This document shows positions 35,903 to 47,000 of a stretch of 64,000 bases of DNA, piece after piece. This stretch comes from Myxococcales bacterium (lineage in GTDB: Bacteria; Myxococcota_A; Polyangia; Haliangiales; Haliangiaceae), in assembly GCA_016707895.1 (NCBI GenBank), contig JADJGV010000003.1, positions 62,001 to 126,000 on the forward strand, written 5' to 3'. Under the pieces are notes generated by a model. It ran no database searches and was not told the DNA's origin. It saw nothing but the letters and a program-made list of their open reading frames with translations. The first letter of the stretch is position 1. Each line of letters opens with the position of its first letter. Position numbers and translations under genes: made by a program.

Positions 35903-37237
35903 TCAGCGCAAGACGGCGACCAGCGTCGGCAGCGCCGCCACCACGCACGCGCCCAGCAGCACCGCGCACGGCTGCCACAACCGCAGCAGCACGTCGCGCC
36001 GCACCGGCTCGTCGTCGCGGCGCGGCGCCATCACCGCGATGCCGCGGGTGGCGAACATCGGCGTCGCGGCGTGGCGGTAGGCGTCGCCGTCGGTCGGGGC
36101 CTCGAAGCCCACCACGTCGACCTCGTCGCCGTCGCCCAGGAGCGCGCTCGCCATGCCGGCGCCGGCCTCGGCCGCCCACGGCGGCAGCGGCGCGACCACG
36201 TCGACGCCGGCCGGCACCTGCACCTCGCCGCGCGCGGTGCGCAGCGTGAACCCCAGGCAGCGCGGCGCGGGCCCGGCCAGCCAGCCGCGGTTGACGTGCA
36301 TCGCGACGACGGTGCTGGCCGGCGCCGCGACGACGATCGTGCCGTGGCAGGTCACGGTCTCGCGCCGCAGCCGCGCCACCCGCCGCGCGCTGCGCACGTG
36401 CGCCACCGCCAGCCCGATCACCGCGAGCGTCGCGAACCAGGCCAGGCCGAGCAGCACCGGGGCGAACTGCGTGATCAGGTGCAGCCACGGCCGCGTCAGC
36501 ACGTCGCCCGAGGGCGCGCACAGCAGCGCCACGCCGAGGGTCCACGCGCCGAGCAGCCCGCCGACGAACCGCCAGCCGCGCGCGTCGCGCCGCGACCGGC
36601 GCCACGTCGACACCGCCGTGACGATGACCGCCAGCGCCAGCGCCGGGCCGAGCACCGCCGGCAGCGCCGCGCGCACGACGTCGGGGGTGACCTCGACCGG
36701 ATGCAGCTCGCTGTAGATCGGCAGCCACAGCGCCGCGCCCACCAGCGTCGTCAGCGCCAGCGTCGCCAGCGCGACCAGCCACCGCGGCGACGCCGAGCGG
36801 GGCGGCGTCACCAGCGCGCCCAGCACGACGAGGCCACCCGCCACGAGCGCCGGCAGCGGCACCGCGTCGGCCAGCGGGAAGGCCTCGGCGAAGAACGGCT
36901 CGCGGCGCAAGATCAGCAGCCACAACCCGAGGGCCGCGAGCGCCAGCGCCGCCTGCACGGCCGCCAGCACCACCGCCGCGCGCGCCCACGCCGAGACCTC
37001 GTGGAACGTCCCGAACAGCCCGGCCACCAGCGCCGCCATCAACACCACCGTCGCCACCACGGCCACCGCGGCGGCGTGCGAATGGCGCGTCGCGATCCAC
37101 GCCGCGTGCTGCGCCGCGAGCGCGACCTCGACCAGCAGCATCGCCGCGGCCAGCGCGATCACGGTCACCAGCCAGCCGCCGCCCGCCACGCCCAGCTTCG
37201 ACGCCCTGATCGACCCGCGCGGCGATGCGCTCACCAT
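35903..37237 (-). CDS. Polytopic membrane protein with cytoplasmic C-terminal domain
   Basis: A 444-residue protein with about seven to eight hydrophobic segments (for example GGWLVTVIALAAAMLLVEVA, AAVAVVATVVLMAALVAGLF, ALPAVLGPALALAVIVTAV). A strand-rich domain follows (TCHGTIVVAAPASTVVAMHV, GFTLRTARGEVQVPAG, GDGDEVDVVGFEAPTDGDAYR). The polypeptide ends in another membrane pair (CAVLLGACVVAALPTLVAVL). The soluble part somewhat recalls GIDE-like domains; this is weak. Same strand and about 50 bases upstream of the AAA+ gene, so possibly functionally paired. Confidence 0.7.
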   Translation of the reverse strand: MVSASPRGSIRASKLGVAGGGWLVTVIALAAAMLLVEVALAAQHAAWIATRHSHAAAVAVVATVVLMAALVAGLFGTFHEVSAWARAAVVLAAVQAALALAALGLWLLILRREPFFAEAFPLADAVPLPALVAGGLVVLGALVTPPRSASPRWLVALATLALTTLVGAALWLPIYSELHPVEVTPDVVRAALPAVLGPALALAVIVTAVSTWRRSRRDARGWRFVGGLLGAWTLGVALLCAPSGDVLTRPWLHLITQFAPVLLGLAWFATLAVIGLAVAHVRSARRVARLRRETVTCHGTIVVAAPASTVVAMHVNRGWLAGPAPRCLGFTLRTARGEVQVPAGVDVVAPLPPWAAEAGAGMASALLGDGDEVDVVGFEAPTDGDAYRHAATPMFATRGIAVMAPRRDDEPVRRDVLLRLWQPCAVLLGACVVAALPTLVAVLR

Positions 37238-37380
37238 CACGCGATCGTGCGTCGATCGGTGGCCCGACCGCAACGGCAAACTCCTGACAGCCGGCGAACA
37301 CCGCGGCCCCGAAACGTGACGGCGGTTGCATCACGGACACGCTCTCGACGTGCCGCGCTACCTGAGCGAAACTCGGCGTC

Positions 37381-39105
37381 ATGCGCTGGCTGTTCGCGTG
37401 CGTCGTCTCGTGCGTCCTCGTCGTTGGTTGCGGATCGACCGGCGGTGACGACACCGTCGATCCCGGCTCGACGCTGGTGATCACCCCGGCCTCGGCCCAG
37501 CTCGAGATCGTCAACGGCGCTCCCGCCACCCAGGCGTTCACCGTCGCGCTGGTCGATCCGGCGGGCGCCTCCGAGGACGTCACCGCGCGGGTCGCGTGGT
37601 CGATCTCCGATCCGGCGTTCGGCAGCTTCGGCGGCGCCACCTTCACGGCGGGCGGCGCGCGCGCCGGCAAGGGCATGGTCCACGCCACGCTCGACACGAT
37701 CGTCGGCGACGCCCAGGTCGAGATCACGATCCGCGGCGTGCGCGTCGCCGCCGACGTGCCGGCCAACGCGCCCGACCTGTTCGCGCAGGCCGTCGACGAT
37801 CCCGCGGCGGCGCCCGCCATCGTGTACCCGGCCGATCAGGTGATCGTGCCGGCCAACCTCGGCGACCTCGAGGCGCACTGGACCGACGGCCACGGCCACG
37901 ACCTGTTCGAGCTCAGCCTCAAGGGCGACCACGTCGATCAGCGGGTCTACGTGCGCGGCGGCGCCACCGCGTGGGCCGCCTTCACCGCCGGCGAGTGGGA
38001 GACCGCCGCGCGCTCGACCGACGAGCTGGCGATCGGCGTCCGCGGCCTCACCGCGAGCAACCCCGGCCGCGTCGGCACCGCGCCTGGCCACCGGGTCTCG
38101 CACGCCCACGAGGATCTGATGGGCGGCCTGTACTACTGGGCGGCGACCTCCGCGGGCGGCGGCCCTTACGGCATCTTCCGCTACGACTTCGGCGCGGTCG
38201 GTCAGGCCGCCGAGCCGTTCTACACCTCGACCGAGGCCGGCCGCTGCGTCGCGTGCCACGCGCTGTCGCGCGACGGCACCCGCATGGCGATCACCTACGA
38301 CGGCGGCGACGGCCCGGCCGCGGTGGTCGACGTCGCCACCCGGGCGCCGACCGCGAGCGCGGCGCGCTGGAACTTCGCCGCGTACACGCCCGACGGCGCC
38401 CACCTGATCACCAGCTCGGCGGGCACGCTCACCGTGCGCGACGGCGCCACCGCCGCCGCCCTGGGCACGGTGCCGACCGGCGGCTACGCGACGCACCCCG
38501 ACGTCGCGCCCGACGGCGCCGCGCTGGTCTACGTCACCGCCAGCGCGCCCGGCGCCGACTGGCACTTCACCGGCGGCGCGATCACGACGATCTCCTTCGA
38601 CGCCGCGACCGGCGCCTGGGGCACGCCGCGGCCGCTGGTCGCCGACGGCGGCAACAACTACTACCCGTCGTACTCGCCCGACGGCCAGTGGATCCTGTTC
38701 AACCGCTCCTCCGAGGACGCGTACGACGACGCGTCGGCCGAGCTGTGGGTGGTCAAGGCCGACGGCTCGGTGCCGCCGCGCAAGCTCGACCTCGCCAACG
38801 TCGCCGGCGGCCTCACCAACTCGTGGGCGCGGTGGGCGCCGTTCCGCAACTCGTGGGGCCCGGCCGGCACCACCGAGGATCTGTACTGGATCACGTTCTC
38901 GTCGAAGCGCGCGTTCGGCGTGCGGCTCCCCGGCGGTCAGCCGCAGCTGTGGATGGCGGCGTTCTTCCCCGGGCGCGTCGCGATGGGCGGCGATCCCACC
39001 GGCCCGGCGTTCCGCCTGCCGTTCCAGGACATCGCGTCGAACAACCACATCGCGCAGTGGACCGAGACCGTCGTGCCGATCGGCAAGCTCGCGCCGCGGC
39101 GGTGA
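37381..39105 (+). CDS. Predicted lipoprotein: TolB-like propeller with a CxxCH motif
   Basis: A 574-residue lipoprotein; signal MRWLFACVVSCVLVVGC (Cys17). An Ig-like strand domain (residues about 30-120: ITPASAQLEIVNGAP) is followed by a propeller region with PDGAHLITSSAG, APDGAALVYVTAS, YSPDGQWILFNRSS and a final SSKRAFGVRLPGG blade. A CVACH motif at residues 289-293 could bind c-type haem or metal. Likely surface or periplasmic. No neighbouring cytochrome genes. Confidence 0.75.
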   Translation: MRWLFACVVSCVLVVGCGSTGGDDTVDPGSTLVITPASAQLEIVNGAPATQAFTVALVDPAGASEDVTARVAWSISDPAFGSFGGATFTAGGARAGKGMVHATLDTIVGDAQVEITIRGVRVAADVPANAPDLFAQAVDDPAAAPAIVYPADQVIVPANLGDLEAHWTDGHGHDLFELSLKGDHVDQRVYVRGGATAWAAFTAGEWETAARSTDELAIGVRGLTASNPGRVGTAPGHRVSHAHEDLMGGLYYWAATSAGGGPYGIFRYDFGAVGQAAEPFYTSTEAGRCVACHALSRDGTRMAITYDGGDGPAAVVDVATRAPTASAARWNFAAYTPDGAHLITSSAGTLTVRDGATAAALGTVPTGGYATHPDVAPDGAALVYVTASAPGADWHFTGGAITTISFDAATGAWGTPRPLVADGGNNYYPSYSPDGQWILFNRSSEDAYDDASAELWVVKADGSVPPRKLDLANVAGGLTNSWARWAPFRNSWGPAGTTEDLYWITFSSKRAFGVRLPGGQPQLWMAAFFPGRVAMGGDPTGPAFRLPFQDIASNNHIAQWTETVVPIGKLAPRR

Positions 39106-39120
39106 GCGTTCACGGCGGGC

Positions 39121-39555
39121 TCACGGCGCGACCTCGAACTTGGCGAGGATGTCGCGCGGCGCGGCGATGACCACGGTGCACGTCGTCGCCATCCCGCAGC
39201 CGGGCTCGTTCCAGCCGGCGAAGTAGGCGCCGGCGTGCGGCGTCGCGGTCAGCGCGACGGCGGTGTTGGGCGGGAAGGCCTCGGCGCAGCGCAGGCCGCA
39301 CGCGATGCCGTCGGGGACCGACTTGACGTCGCCCGCCCCGGCCCCGTCGAGGACCACGGTCAGGACGTAGCCGCTCGCGGCGTCGACCGGCGCGGGGCTG
39401 GCGTCGGGCGTCGGCGCGGCCGGCGCGTCGAGCGCGGCGCCGCCATCGGGCGACCGCGCGGCGTCGCTGACACCCTCGGGCGCGTCGGCGGTGGTCGCGA
39501 CGATCTGGCCGCAGGCGGCGACCAGCAGCGGCAGGGCGAGGGACAGGCGTTCCAT
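39121..39555 (-). CDS. Predicted lipoprotein with InlB-repeat-like domain
   Basis: A 144-residue lipoprotein. Signal MERLSLALPLLVAAC (Cys15) is followed by an Asp/Ala/Pro linker (PEGVSDAARSPDGGAALDA). A small domain comes next, with GIACGLRCAEAFPPNTAVAL, AYFAGWNEPGCGMATTCTVV and a terminal AKFEV. The FxGW followed by Cys, ending in xAxFxV, matches divergent InlB B-repeat modules common in myxobacterial surface proteins. Convergent with the propeller lipoprotein, 15 bases apart. Confidence 0.75.
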   Translation of the reverse strand: MERLSLALPLLVAACGQIVATTADAPEGVSDAARSPDGGAALDAPAAPTPDASPAPVDAASGYVLTVVLDGAGAGDVKSVPDGIACGLRCAEAFPPNTAVALTATPHAGAYFAGWNEPGCGMATTCTVVIAAPRDILAKFEVAP

Positions 39556-39708
39556 GGCGCCGGGACGCGCCACCCGCGGATTCTTCCCGCACGATCGCGC
39601 GCGCCTGGGGCAGGTTGCCGCAGGCGCGCCGCGCCACTATCCCGCTGATACCCGCCGCGCCGCCGATCGCGCTTCTCTCCGACGTGCCCGATCCGGCACA
39701 GTGAACTC

Positions 39709-39786
39709 GTGAAGGTCCGCCAGCTCCTCTACCTGATCCCGCTCTGCGCGTGGGTCGGCTGCCTCGTGCTCGACCACGGCTGGTAG
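39709..39786 (+). CDS. Possible 25-residue hydrophobic small protein
   Basis: GTG at 39709 opens a 25-codon frame MKVRQLLYLIPLCAWVGCLV ending LDHGW before TAG. It has a basic N-terminus and one membrane-length hydrophobic stretch. It fills an otherwise empty gap between two genes. No Shine-Dalgarno is visible and no homologue is known to me, so it may be chance. Confidence 0.3.
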   Translation: MKVRQLLYLIPLCAWVGCLVLDHGW

Positions 39787-39788
39787 CG

Positions 39789-41288
39789 TCAGCGCACCCG
39801 CCAGATCGGGAAGTCGTCGCCGACGGCCGGCGCGCCGATCAGGCCGTTCTCGACCGCGCCGTCGTCGCTCTCGGGCTCGCACAGGTAGACCGCGATCGCG
39901 CCCAGCGGCTGATCGGTCGTCACGAGGCGGTAGCCCGGCGGCAGCGCCCGCGCCTCGGCGCGCCAGCTCACCGCCAGCTCGCCCACCTGCGCCGCCTCGA
40001 GGATGCCGCGCCCGCCCTCGGTGGCCACCGCCTCGACCCGCGCGAGCTCGGCGTCGACCCGCGGCGGGGCGTCGCCGATCGCCAGGCCGTGGCGCGCCAG
40101 GTGCGCGGCCACCGCCGCCGGCACCGCGTAGGCGCGCGGCCGCGCGATCACGGTCGAGCCGACGAACCGCGCCCGGTGCGGGATGCGCACCGCGGTCGGC
40201 GCGCCATCGAGCGTGCGCGGCGCGCGGGTCAGGATCTCGACCGGCGCCGCGAAGTCCTCGAGCCGGTAGCGCACCGCCACCGCGTCGGGCGGGCGCTGGC
40301 TGGCCGCCACCACCTGGCAGATGTCGTCGCCGTGCCCCGCCACCCAGCGCAAGAGCTCGTGCTGCCACGCCGACGCGGTGGCGACGCGCTCCGCGAACGA
40401 CAGGTACGAGTAGCACTCGAGCAGCACGTCGAGCCGGTTGGTCAGCCCGCGGTAGTTCGAGCCGAACCGCGGGTGGTGCGGGTAGGTCATCCAGCCCTCG
40501 CCCACCGCGGTCGTCGGATCGACGTCGGCGCCGCGATCGACGGTGCGCTCGTCCTCGACGAAGTTGCCGTACCAGCCCGACTCGAAGCCGCGCCCACGCA
40601 CCGCGCGCATGACGTCGGGCACCATCCGCGCGCGCATGAACTCGATCGGCTCGGCGCGGCCGCTGGCGACGGTGTGCGGGACGTCGACGGTCATGTGGAA
40701 GCGGTGCACCGAGCCGTTGGTCGCGTGGTTGTCGATCGTCAGATCGGGCGCCCACGGCTGGCACACGCCGGCCTGCAACAGGCGCATCTCGGGCGCGGCC
40801 TGCCGCAGGTAGTCGCGGTTGAGGTTGATGCCGTGGCTCTGGGTGCGGGTGCCGACCACCGGCCCGGGCTGCCCGCTGAGCGTGGCCAGATCGAGCCGGC
40901 GGTTGGCCGGGTCGAGCGCGTCGTTGCCGTCGGGGTTGAACAGCGGCGCCACCAAGAGCGTCATGTGCTCGAGCAGCCCGCCGTCGGGGCCGGCCAGCAG
41001 GTCGCGCAAGAGCGCGAGGCTGGCCTCCTTGCCCTCGACCTCGCCGGGGTGGATGCCGTCGAGCATCAGCACCACCGGCAGGCCGGCCGCGCGCGCCTCG
41101 GCCGGCGTGCGCACGCCGCGGGTCGACACCACCACCAGCGGCAGCTCGCGCCCCTGCGGGCTGTAGCCGAAGCCGGTGAGGTGCAGCCGGCGATCGCCGC
41201 GCGCGGCGAGCGCGGCCAGGAACGTCATCACGTCGGCGTGGAGCGAGGTCTCGCGGTAGTGACTCGACTCGGCGCGGGTCAAGAGCAT
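39789..41288 (-). CDS. M14 zinc carboxypeptidase family protein
   Basis: A 499-residue M14-type peptidase. The zinc motif HPGEVEGKEA gives His80 and Glu83; NLNRDYLRQAAPE carries the substrate-binding Asn-Arg pair, and DNHATNGSVHRFHM is near the third ligand. The C-terminal 150 residues are an extra beta domain. No signal peptide is evident. Substrate could be a peptide or peptidoglycan fragment. ATG 41288 has TACGCT 8 bases upstream on the minus strand. Confidence 0.87.
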   Translation of the reverse strand: MLLTRAESSHYRETSLHADVMTFLAALAARGDRRLHLTGFGYSPQGRELPLVVVSTRGVRTPAEARAAGLPVVLMLDGIHPGEVEGKEASLALLRDLLAGPDGGLLEHMTLLVAPLFNPDGNDALDPANRRLDLATLSGQPGPVVGTRTQSHGINLNRDYLRQAAPEMRLLQAGVCQPWAPDLTIDNHATNGSVHRFHMTVDVPHTVASGRAEPIEFMRARMVPDVMRAVRGRGFESGWYGNFVEDERTVDRGADVDPTTAVGEGWMTYPHHPRFGSNYRGLTNRLDVLLECYSYLSFAERVATASAWQHELLRWVAGHGDDICQVVAASQRPPDAVAVRYRLEDFAAPVEILTRAPRTLDGAPTAVRIPHRARFVGSTVIARPRAYAVPAAVAAHLARHGLAIGDAPPRVDAELARVEAVATEGGRGILEAAQVGELAVSWRAEARALPPGYRLVTTDQPLGAIAVYLCEPESDDGAVENGLIGAPAVGDDFPIWRVR

Positions 41289-41296
41289 CGCGCGCG

Positions 41297-41302
41297 AGCG
41301 TA
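41297..41302 (-). promoter_or_regulatory. candidate -10 hexamer TACGCT, leaderless start
   Basis: TACGCT ends 8 bases before the carboxypeptidase ATG at 41288. Confidence 0.35.
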
Positions 41303-41349
41303 GCGCGAGCGCGGCGCGGGCGGCGTGGGCGGCGCGGGCGGCGCGCGGG

Positions 41350-42288
41350 TCAGGCGGCGTCGTCGTCGTCGGCCACGGCCCGCGCCAGCGCCGAGCACGG
41401 GCGGGCGCGCTTGCCGAGCTGCGCGACGTAGGCCCGGCCGTAGCGCGTGCGCAGCGCCGCCAGCGCGGCCCGCGCGCCGGCGTCGTCGCCGGTGGCCACC
41501 AACGCGTCGACGTGGATCGCCGCGCGCGCCGACACCAGCTCGGTCGCGAGGTCGGGGTCGGCCGGCGCGGCCAGCGTCGGCAGCACCGCCGCCGCGTCGC
41601 CGCGGGCGATCGCCAGCCGGGCCTCCTGCAGCGCGGCCAGCGCGTGCTCGGCGGGCGTGTCGGCCGGCGGGGCCGCCGCGAACACGGCCGCGGCGGCGGC
41701 GACGTCGCCCAGCGCCAGGTGCGCCGCCAGCTGCCAGTCGACCACGTAGCGCGCCTGGAACGGCCGCCCGGGGTTGCGCGCCAGGTACGCCACCAGCTCG
41801 GCCCAGCGCCCGTGATCGGCCAGCCGACCGACCACGACGAACAAGAAGTGCGGCGGCACCGCGGCCAGCGCGGCGGCCAGGTCCGCGTCCGCGGCGAGCG
41901 CGCGATCGAGCTGGCTCAGCCGCCGGCGATCGAGCTGGCGCCCCAGCTCGATCCGGCCGAAGAAGCCCAGCACCAGCACCGCGCTCACGCCGCCGGCGGT
42001 GATCGCCGCGGCCCGGCCCAGCAGCAGCAGGCCCAGCGCGGCCGGCGCGGCGACGATCGTCACCGACGCGGCCACCGCGCCCACCGCCAGCGGCGCGGCC
42101 GGGAGCTTGCCCTGGTCGTCGAGCCACAGCATCGCGCGCAACAGCGCCAGGAACGTCGCCGCGCCGCCGACCACGCCGATGATCAGCCCGCCGCCGAGCC
42201 ACGGCCGCCACGCCGTCAGCGCGGCGATCGCCGCCAGCAGGATCAGCCCGGTCCAGGTCGCGACGGCGCGTGCGCGCGGAGTAGCCAC
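41350..42288 (-). CDS. Membrane-anchored protein with TPR-like C-terminus
   Basis: A 312-residue protein. Four hydrophobic segments lie in the first about 110 residues (TGLILLAAIAALTAW, LGGGLIIGVVGGAATFLALL, VAASVTIVAAPAALGLLLLG, GGVSAVLVLGFFG). A cytoplasmic Ala-rich helical region with TPR-like pairs follows (FLFVVVGRLADHGRWAELVA, LQEARLAIARGDAAAVLPTL), then an acidic DDDD tail. GTG 42288 with TAGGGT 6 bases upstream. Function unknown. Confidence 0.7.
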   Translation of the reverse strand: MATPRARAVATWTGLILLAAIAALTAWRPWLGGGLIIGVVGGAATFLALLRAMLWLDDQGKLPAAPLAVGAVAASVTIVAAPAALGLLLLGRAAAITAGGVSAVLVLGFFGRIELGRQLDRRRLSQLDRALAADADLAAALAAVPPHFLFVVVGRLADHGRWAELVAYLARNPGRPFQARYVVDWQLAAHLALGDVAAAAAVFAAAPPADTPAEHALAALQEARLAIARGDAAAVLPTLAAPADPDLATELVSARAAIHVDALVATGDDAGARAALAALRTRYGRAYVAQLGKRARPCSALARAVADDDDAA

Positions 42289-42294
42289 GGGCGC

Positions 42295-42300
42295 ACCCTA
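42295..42300 (-). promoter_or_regulatory. candidate -10 hexamer TAGGGT, leaderless start
   Basis: TAGGGT ends 6 bases before the GTG at 42288. Confidence 0.35.
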
Positions 42301-42339
42301 CCGCAGGACGCCGCGGCGCCGCGCGGTCGCGCGCCCCGC

Positions 42340-43311
<972 letters not shown>

Positions 43312-43447
43312 CACTGGATACTGTCGCCGATCACCCCTCCGCGGTTGCAGGGAGTTGCACTCCCCTATCCGGATGGTGAGGACCCGTACATCACGGCGCC
43401 CGATCGACGCCACGGGCGTACCTGTAGGTGCCGCCGCGGGTACGGCG

Positions 43448-43453
43448 TAAGAT
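43448..43453 (+). promoter_or_regulatory. candidate -10 hexamer TAAGAT, leaderless start
   Basis: TAAGAT ends 7 bases before the lipoprotein ATG at 43461. Confidence 0.4.
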
Positions 43454-43460
43454 GTCCGCA

Positions 43461-44039
43461 ATGCGCGCCTGGCCCATCGTGACGACGCTGCTGACCGCCG
43501 CCTGCGGGTTCACGCCCGCCGGCGACGTCGCTGGCGGTGACGAGGTCGACGCCGCCGCGGCCGACGGCGCGGTCGCCGACGCCGGGGCGATCGACGCCCG
43601 GCTGATCGACGCGCGCCCGATCGACGCCGCCGGCTGCCCCGCGGCGTACGGCGTCGTCAGCGGCGGCGGTCGCTACGCCTTCCGCGTCGGCCCGGCGGAC
43701 CTCGGCGGCGCGGCCGCCGACTGCGACGACGATCTGACCGGCCGGACCCACCTGGCGACCTTCGAGAACGGCGACCTCGACGCGGTCCTGACCGCGGTCG
43801 GCGCCAGCTCGGTGACCACCGCGTACGTCGGCGGCCGCTGCGAAGACGCGCTCGACTGCGACGTCAAGAACAACTGGTTCTGGCAGGGCTCGCTGGTCGC
43901 GATCCCGTCGAACCTGTGGTCGAGCAGCGAGCCCAGCGGCGACCTGCCGTTCGCGTTCGCCCAGGACAGCAACGGCTGGGGCCTGGTCAGCTCGGGCGGC
44001 ACGGTCGCGCGCGCGTACCTCTGCGAGTGCGACCCGTGA
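43461..44039 (+). CDS. Predicted lipoprotein with C-type lectin-like domain
   Basis: A 192-residue lipoprotein. Signal MRAWPIVTTLLTAAC (Cys15) precedes an Asp/Ala repeat linker (GAIDARLIDARPIDAAG). A C-type lectin-like fold follows: RYAFRVGPADLGGAAADC, HLATFENGDLDAVL, AYVGGRC, NWFWQGSLV, NLWSSSEPSGD and a final ARAYLCEC. The HLATF and W-x-x-x-EP spacing are typical of CTLDs. Ligand unknown. Its TGA abuts the jetC stop (TGATCA, 44037-44042). Confidence 0.82.
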   Translation: MRAWPIVTTLLTAACGFTPAGDVAGGDEVDAAAADGAVADAGAIDARLIDARPIDAAGCPAAYGVVSGGGRYAFRVGPADLGGAAADCDDDLTGRTHLATFENGDLDAVLTAVGASSVTTAYVGGRCEDALDCDVKNNWFWQGSLVAIPSNLWSSSEPSGDLPFAFAQDSNGWGLVSSGGTVARAYLCECDP

Positions 44040-47000
44040 TCAGCCCGCGGCCGGCGGTCCGAACAGCGCGGGCTGCGGATCGCGCGCGTGGTTGCGGTAG
44101 TGGTACGGCGCGAGGTGCACGTCGCCGTCGCCGTCCTTGATGACGAACAGCGTCGTCGCGGCCCGCACCGCCGGCGTCACGCCGTCCTGATCGGGCGACG
44201 CCACCACCAGCTGCAGGTCGAGCTCGGTCGCCAGCCGCAGCAGCTCGTCGCGCCGGCCGGCGTCGATGCCGTAGAACGCCTCGTCGAACAACAGCGGCCG
44301 CACGCCGGCGCCGGCGGCGTCGAACATCAGCTTGGCCAGCGCCAGCACCAGCAGGTAGTTGGGCACGCCCTGCTCGCCGCCGGAGCCGACCTGCCGCAGC
44401 CGCTGGGTCAGGTCGACCCCGTCGGCGGTGGCGGCCTGGACGTGCAGCCGGTAGTCGAACCACCGCCGGTAGTCGAGCAGCCGCGGCGTGGCGTCGGCGT
44501 CGCGCGCGTCGCCGCCCGCGCGCAGCTCGTCGAGGTGCAGCTCGATCCACGCGCGGAACTCGCGCCGGCTGTCGGCGTCGAGGATCGACAGCCGGCCGAC
44601 CAGCGCCACCAGCTCCTGACGATCGGCGCGCGGCGCGACCTTGAACTGGTAGCGGCTGACCCCGAAGCGCAGGCCGGCCAGCACGCGGTTGATGCCGCGC
44701 AGCGTGTCATCGAGCCGCTGCACCTGGGCCTGGAGCTGCCGCGCCAGCGTGCCCATCACCAGCCGATCCATCAGATCGCGGGTCTGCGCGTTCACCACCG
44801 AGCGCTGCTCGGCGATGGCGCGGGCCAGCTCGGCGTGGACGCCGGCCGCCGGCTGGCCGCGGCGATCGACGAGCTGGTTGCGGGCGCGGTCGTAGCCGAA
44901 CCCGAACGTCGACGCGTGGGCCAGGCAGCGGACCCCGCGGGCGCCGTCGCGCTCGAGCTCGTCGGCGCCGCCGTCGGCCGCGCGCTGGGCCTCGGCCTCG
45001 CGGGCGCGGATCGCCTCGATCGAGCGGAAGCTGTCGCCGCGCTGGGCCACCCGCACGTAGGTCGCCACCGCCGCGTCGTCGGCCTGGGCCTGCGGGGCGC
45101 CCAGCGCCGCCAGCTGCGCGCGCAGGTCGGCCAGCGCGTCGGCCTGGGCCGCCGCCCGCTGCCGGTGCTCCGCCTGGTGCGCCCCGGCGCGCCGCTCGGC
45201 GTCGATCACCGCGACCTGGGCCGCGGCCTGCGCCTGCTCGGCGGCCTGCACGTCGGCGTCGGCGCGGTCGCGGTCGCGGCGCAGCCGGCCCAGCCGCCGC
45301 TCGAGCTCCGGGGCCGCGGCGCCGTCGAGCCGCGCCTGCAGCGCGGCCTGCTCGGCGTCGAGCTCGACGACCCGCGCCGCCAGCGCGTCCGCGCGCGCGG
45401 CCGCGGCCTGCTCGGCGGCGCGGCACAGCGCCAGCCGATCGACCTGGCGCTGGTGCGCGGCGCGCGCGCCGACCAGCGCCTCGCCGTCGATCGCCGCCAG
45501 CGCGGCGGCCAGCTCGTCGATCGGCTCCCGCGCCGCGATCGCCGCCCCGCGCGCGTGCGTCGCGGCCCGCTGGCGCGCGCGCGCGTTGGCGGACGCCTCG
45601 TCGAGCTCGGCCAGCGTCGCGGCGTGCGCGCGCGCGCGGACCGCCGCGCCCAGCCGTCGCGGGGCCTCGTCGAGCGCGACCGCCCCGACGCCGCGCAGCG
45701 CGACCCAGCCCGGCGTCAGCTCGACCGCCGCGAGGTCGGCCGGCTGCGCCAGCGCCGTGGCCAGCGCGCGGCCGGCGATCGAGGTCGCCACCTCGTCGGC
45801 GAACCACGCCGCCCACGCCGGCAGCCGCGCGCTCGCCGAGGTCGCCACCACCACGCGCGCCGGCGCCCGCGCGGCCACCAGCGTCGCGCGCGCCCGCGCC
45901 GCGTCGGCCGGCGCCACCACCAGCGCCTCGAGCAGCTCGGCGCCCAGCAGGCGCTCGACCGCGGCCAACCCCGCCGGCGGCGCCGTCGGCCGCGGCTCCA
46001 GCAGCTCGTACAGCGGCCGTGCGTCGACGCCCGCCGCCGCCAGCGCCGCGATCGCCGCGCCCACGCCGGGCGCGCGCCCCGCCGCCGCGCTGACCGCCGC
46101 CAGCTCGGCCCGACGCGCCGCCGCCGTCGCCACCGCCGCGTCCGCCGCGGCCACCGCCAGCTCGGCCTCGACCCGGCGCTGATCGGCCTGCGCCCGCAGG
46201 CGCGCCAGCCACGCCGTGGCCGCCCCGCGGTCGCGCAGCGCCGCCGCGTCGAGGTCGCGCGCCCGCAGCGCCCCCGCCGCCGCCGTCACCGCCACGCCTT
46301 CGCCGGGGACCTCGCCCACCGCCGGCAGCGCCGCCTCCAACCGGCCAGCCAGCGCCGCCGCGTGGCGCGCCAGCTCGTCGGCCGCGTCGGCCCCGGCGCG
46401 CTCGCAGCTCGCGCGATCGCGGGCCACCCGCTCGCGCTCGGCCGCCGCCGCCGCGCGATCGGCCTCGACCTCGCGCCGCCGCGCCGCCAGCCCCGCCAGC
46501 GCCACCGCCGCCGCCGCGGCGTCGGTCGACTCGGCCCGGTAGAGCGCCTCGGCCGCCCGCTGCCGCGCGGCCCGCGCCACCGCCGCCGCCGCCGCCAGCG
46601 CCTCGACCTGCCGCGCGCCGTCGACCGCCGCCGACCGCGCCGCCGCCTCGGCCGTCGCCGCCGCCTCCAGCTCGCGCTGCCCGGCCAGCCAGCGGTAGCG
46701 CGCCCCCGCCTCCCGGGCCGCGCCCACCTCCGCCGCCAGCGCCTGCAGGCCGCCGACGTACGCCGCCTGGGCGTCGAGGTCGCGCAGCGCCGCGTCCAGG
46801 TCGTCGATCGCCGCCAGCGCCTGCAGCACCTCGGCGAACACCTCGCTGTCGGGCGCCGGCAGCAGCCGCTCGAACAGCGCGCCGAAGTCGCGCGCGGTCG
46901 CGACGATCTCGCGGTAGGCCTTGGCCATGCCCCAGAAACGGATCGCCTCGGCGTAGGCCGCCTCCGAGCCGAACAGCCGGGCCGCCACCTCGCGGCGGAA

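Noticed and set aside
35856..37820. Extension of the AAA+ reading frame upstream to 37820
   Set aside because: It would run through the membrane-protein gene in another frame; the GTG at 35855 has a -10 at the usual spacing and begins the domain.
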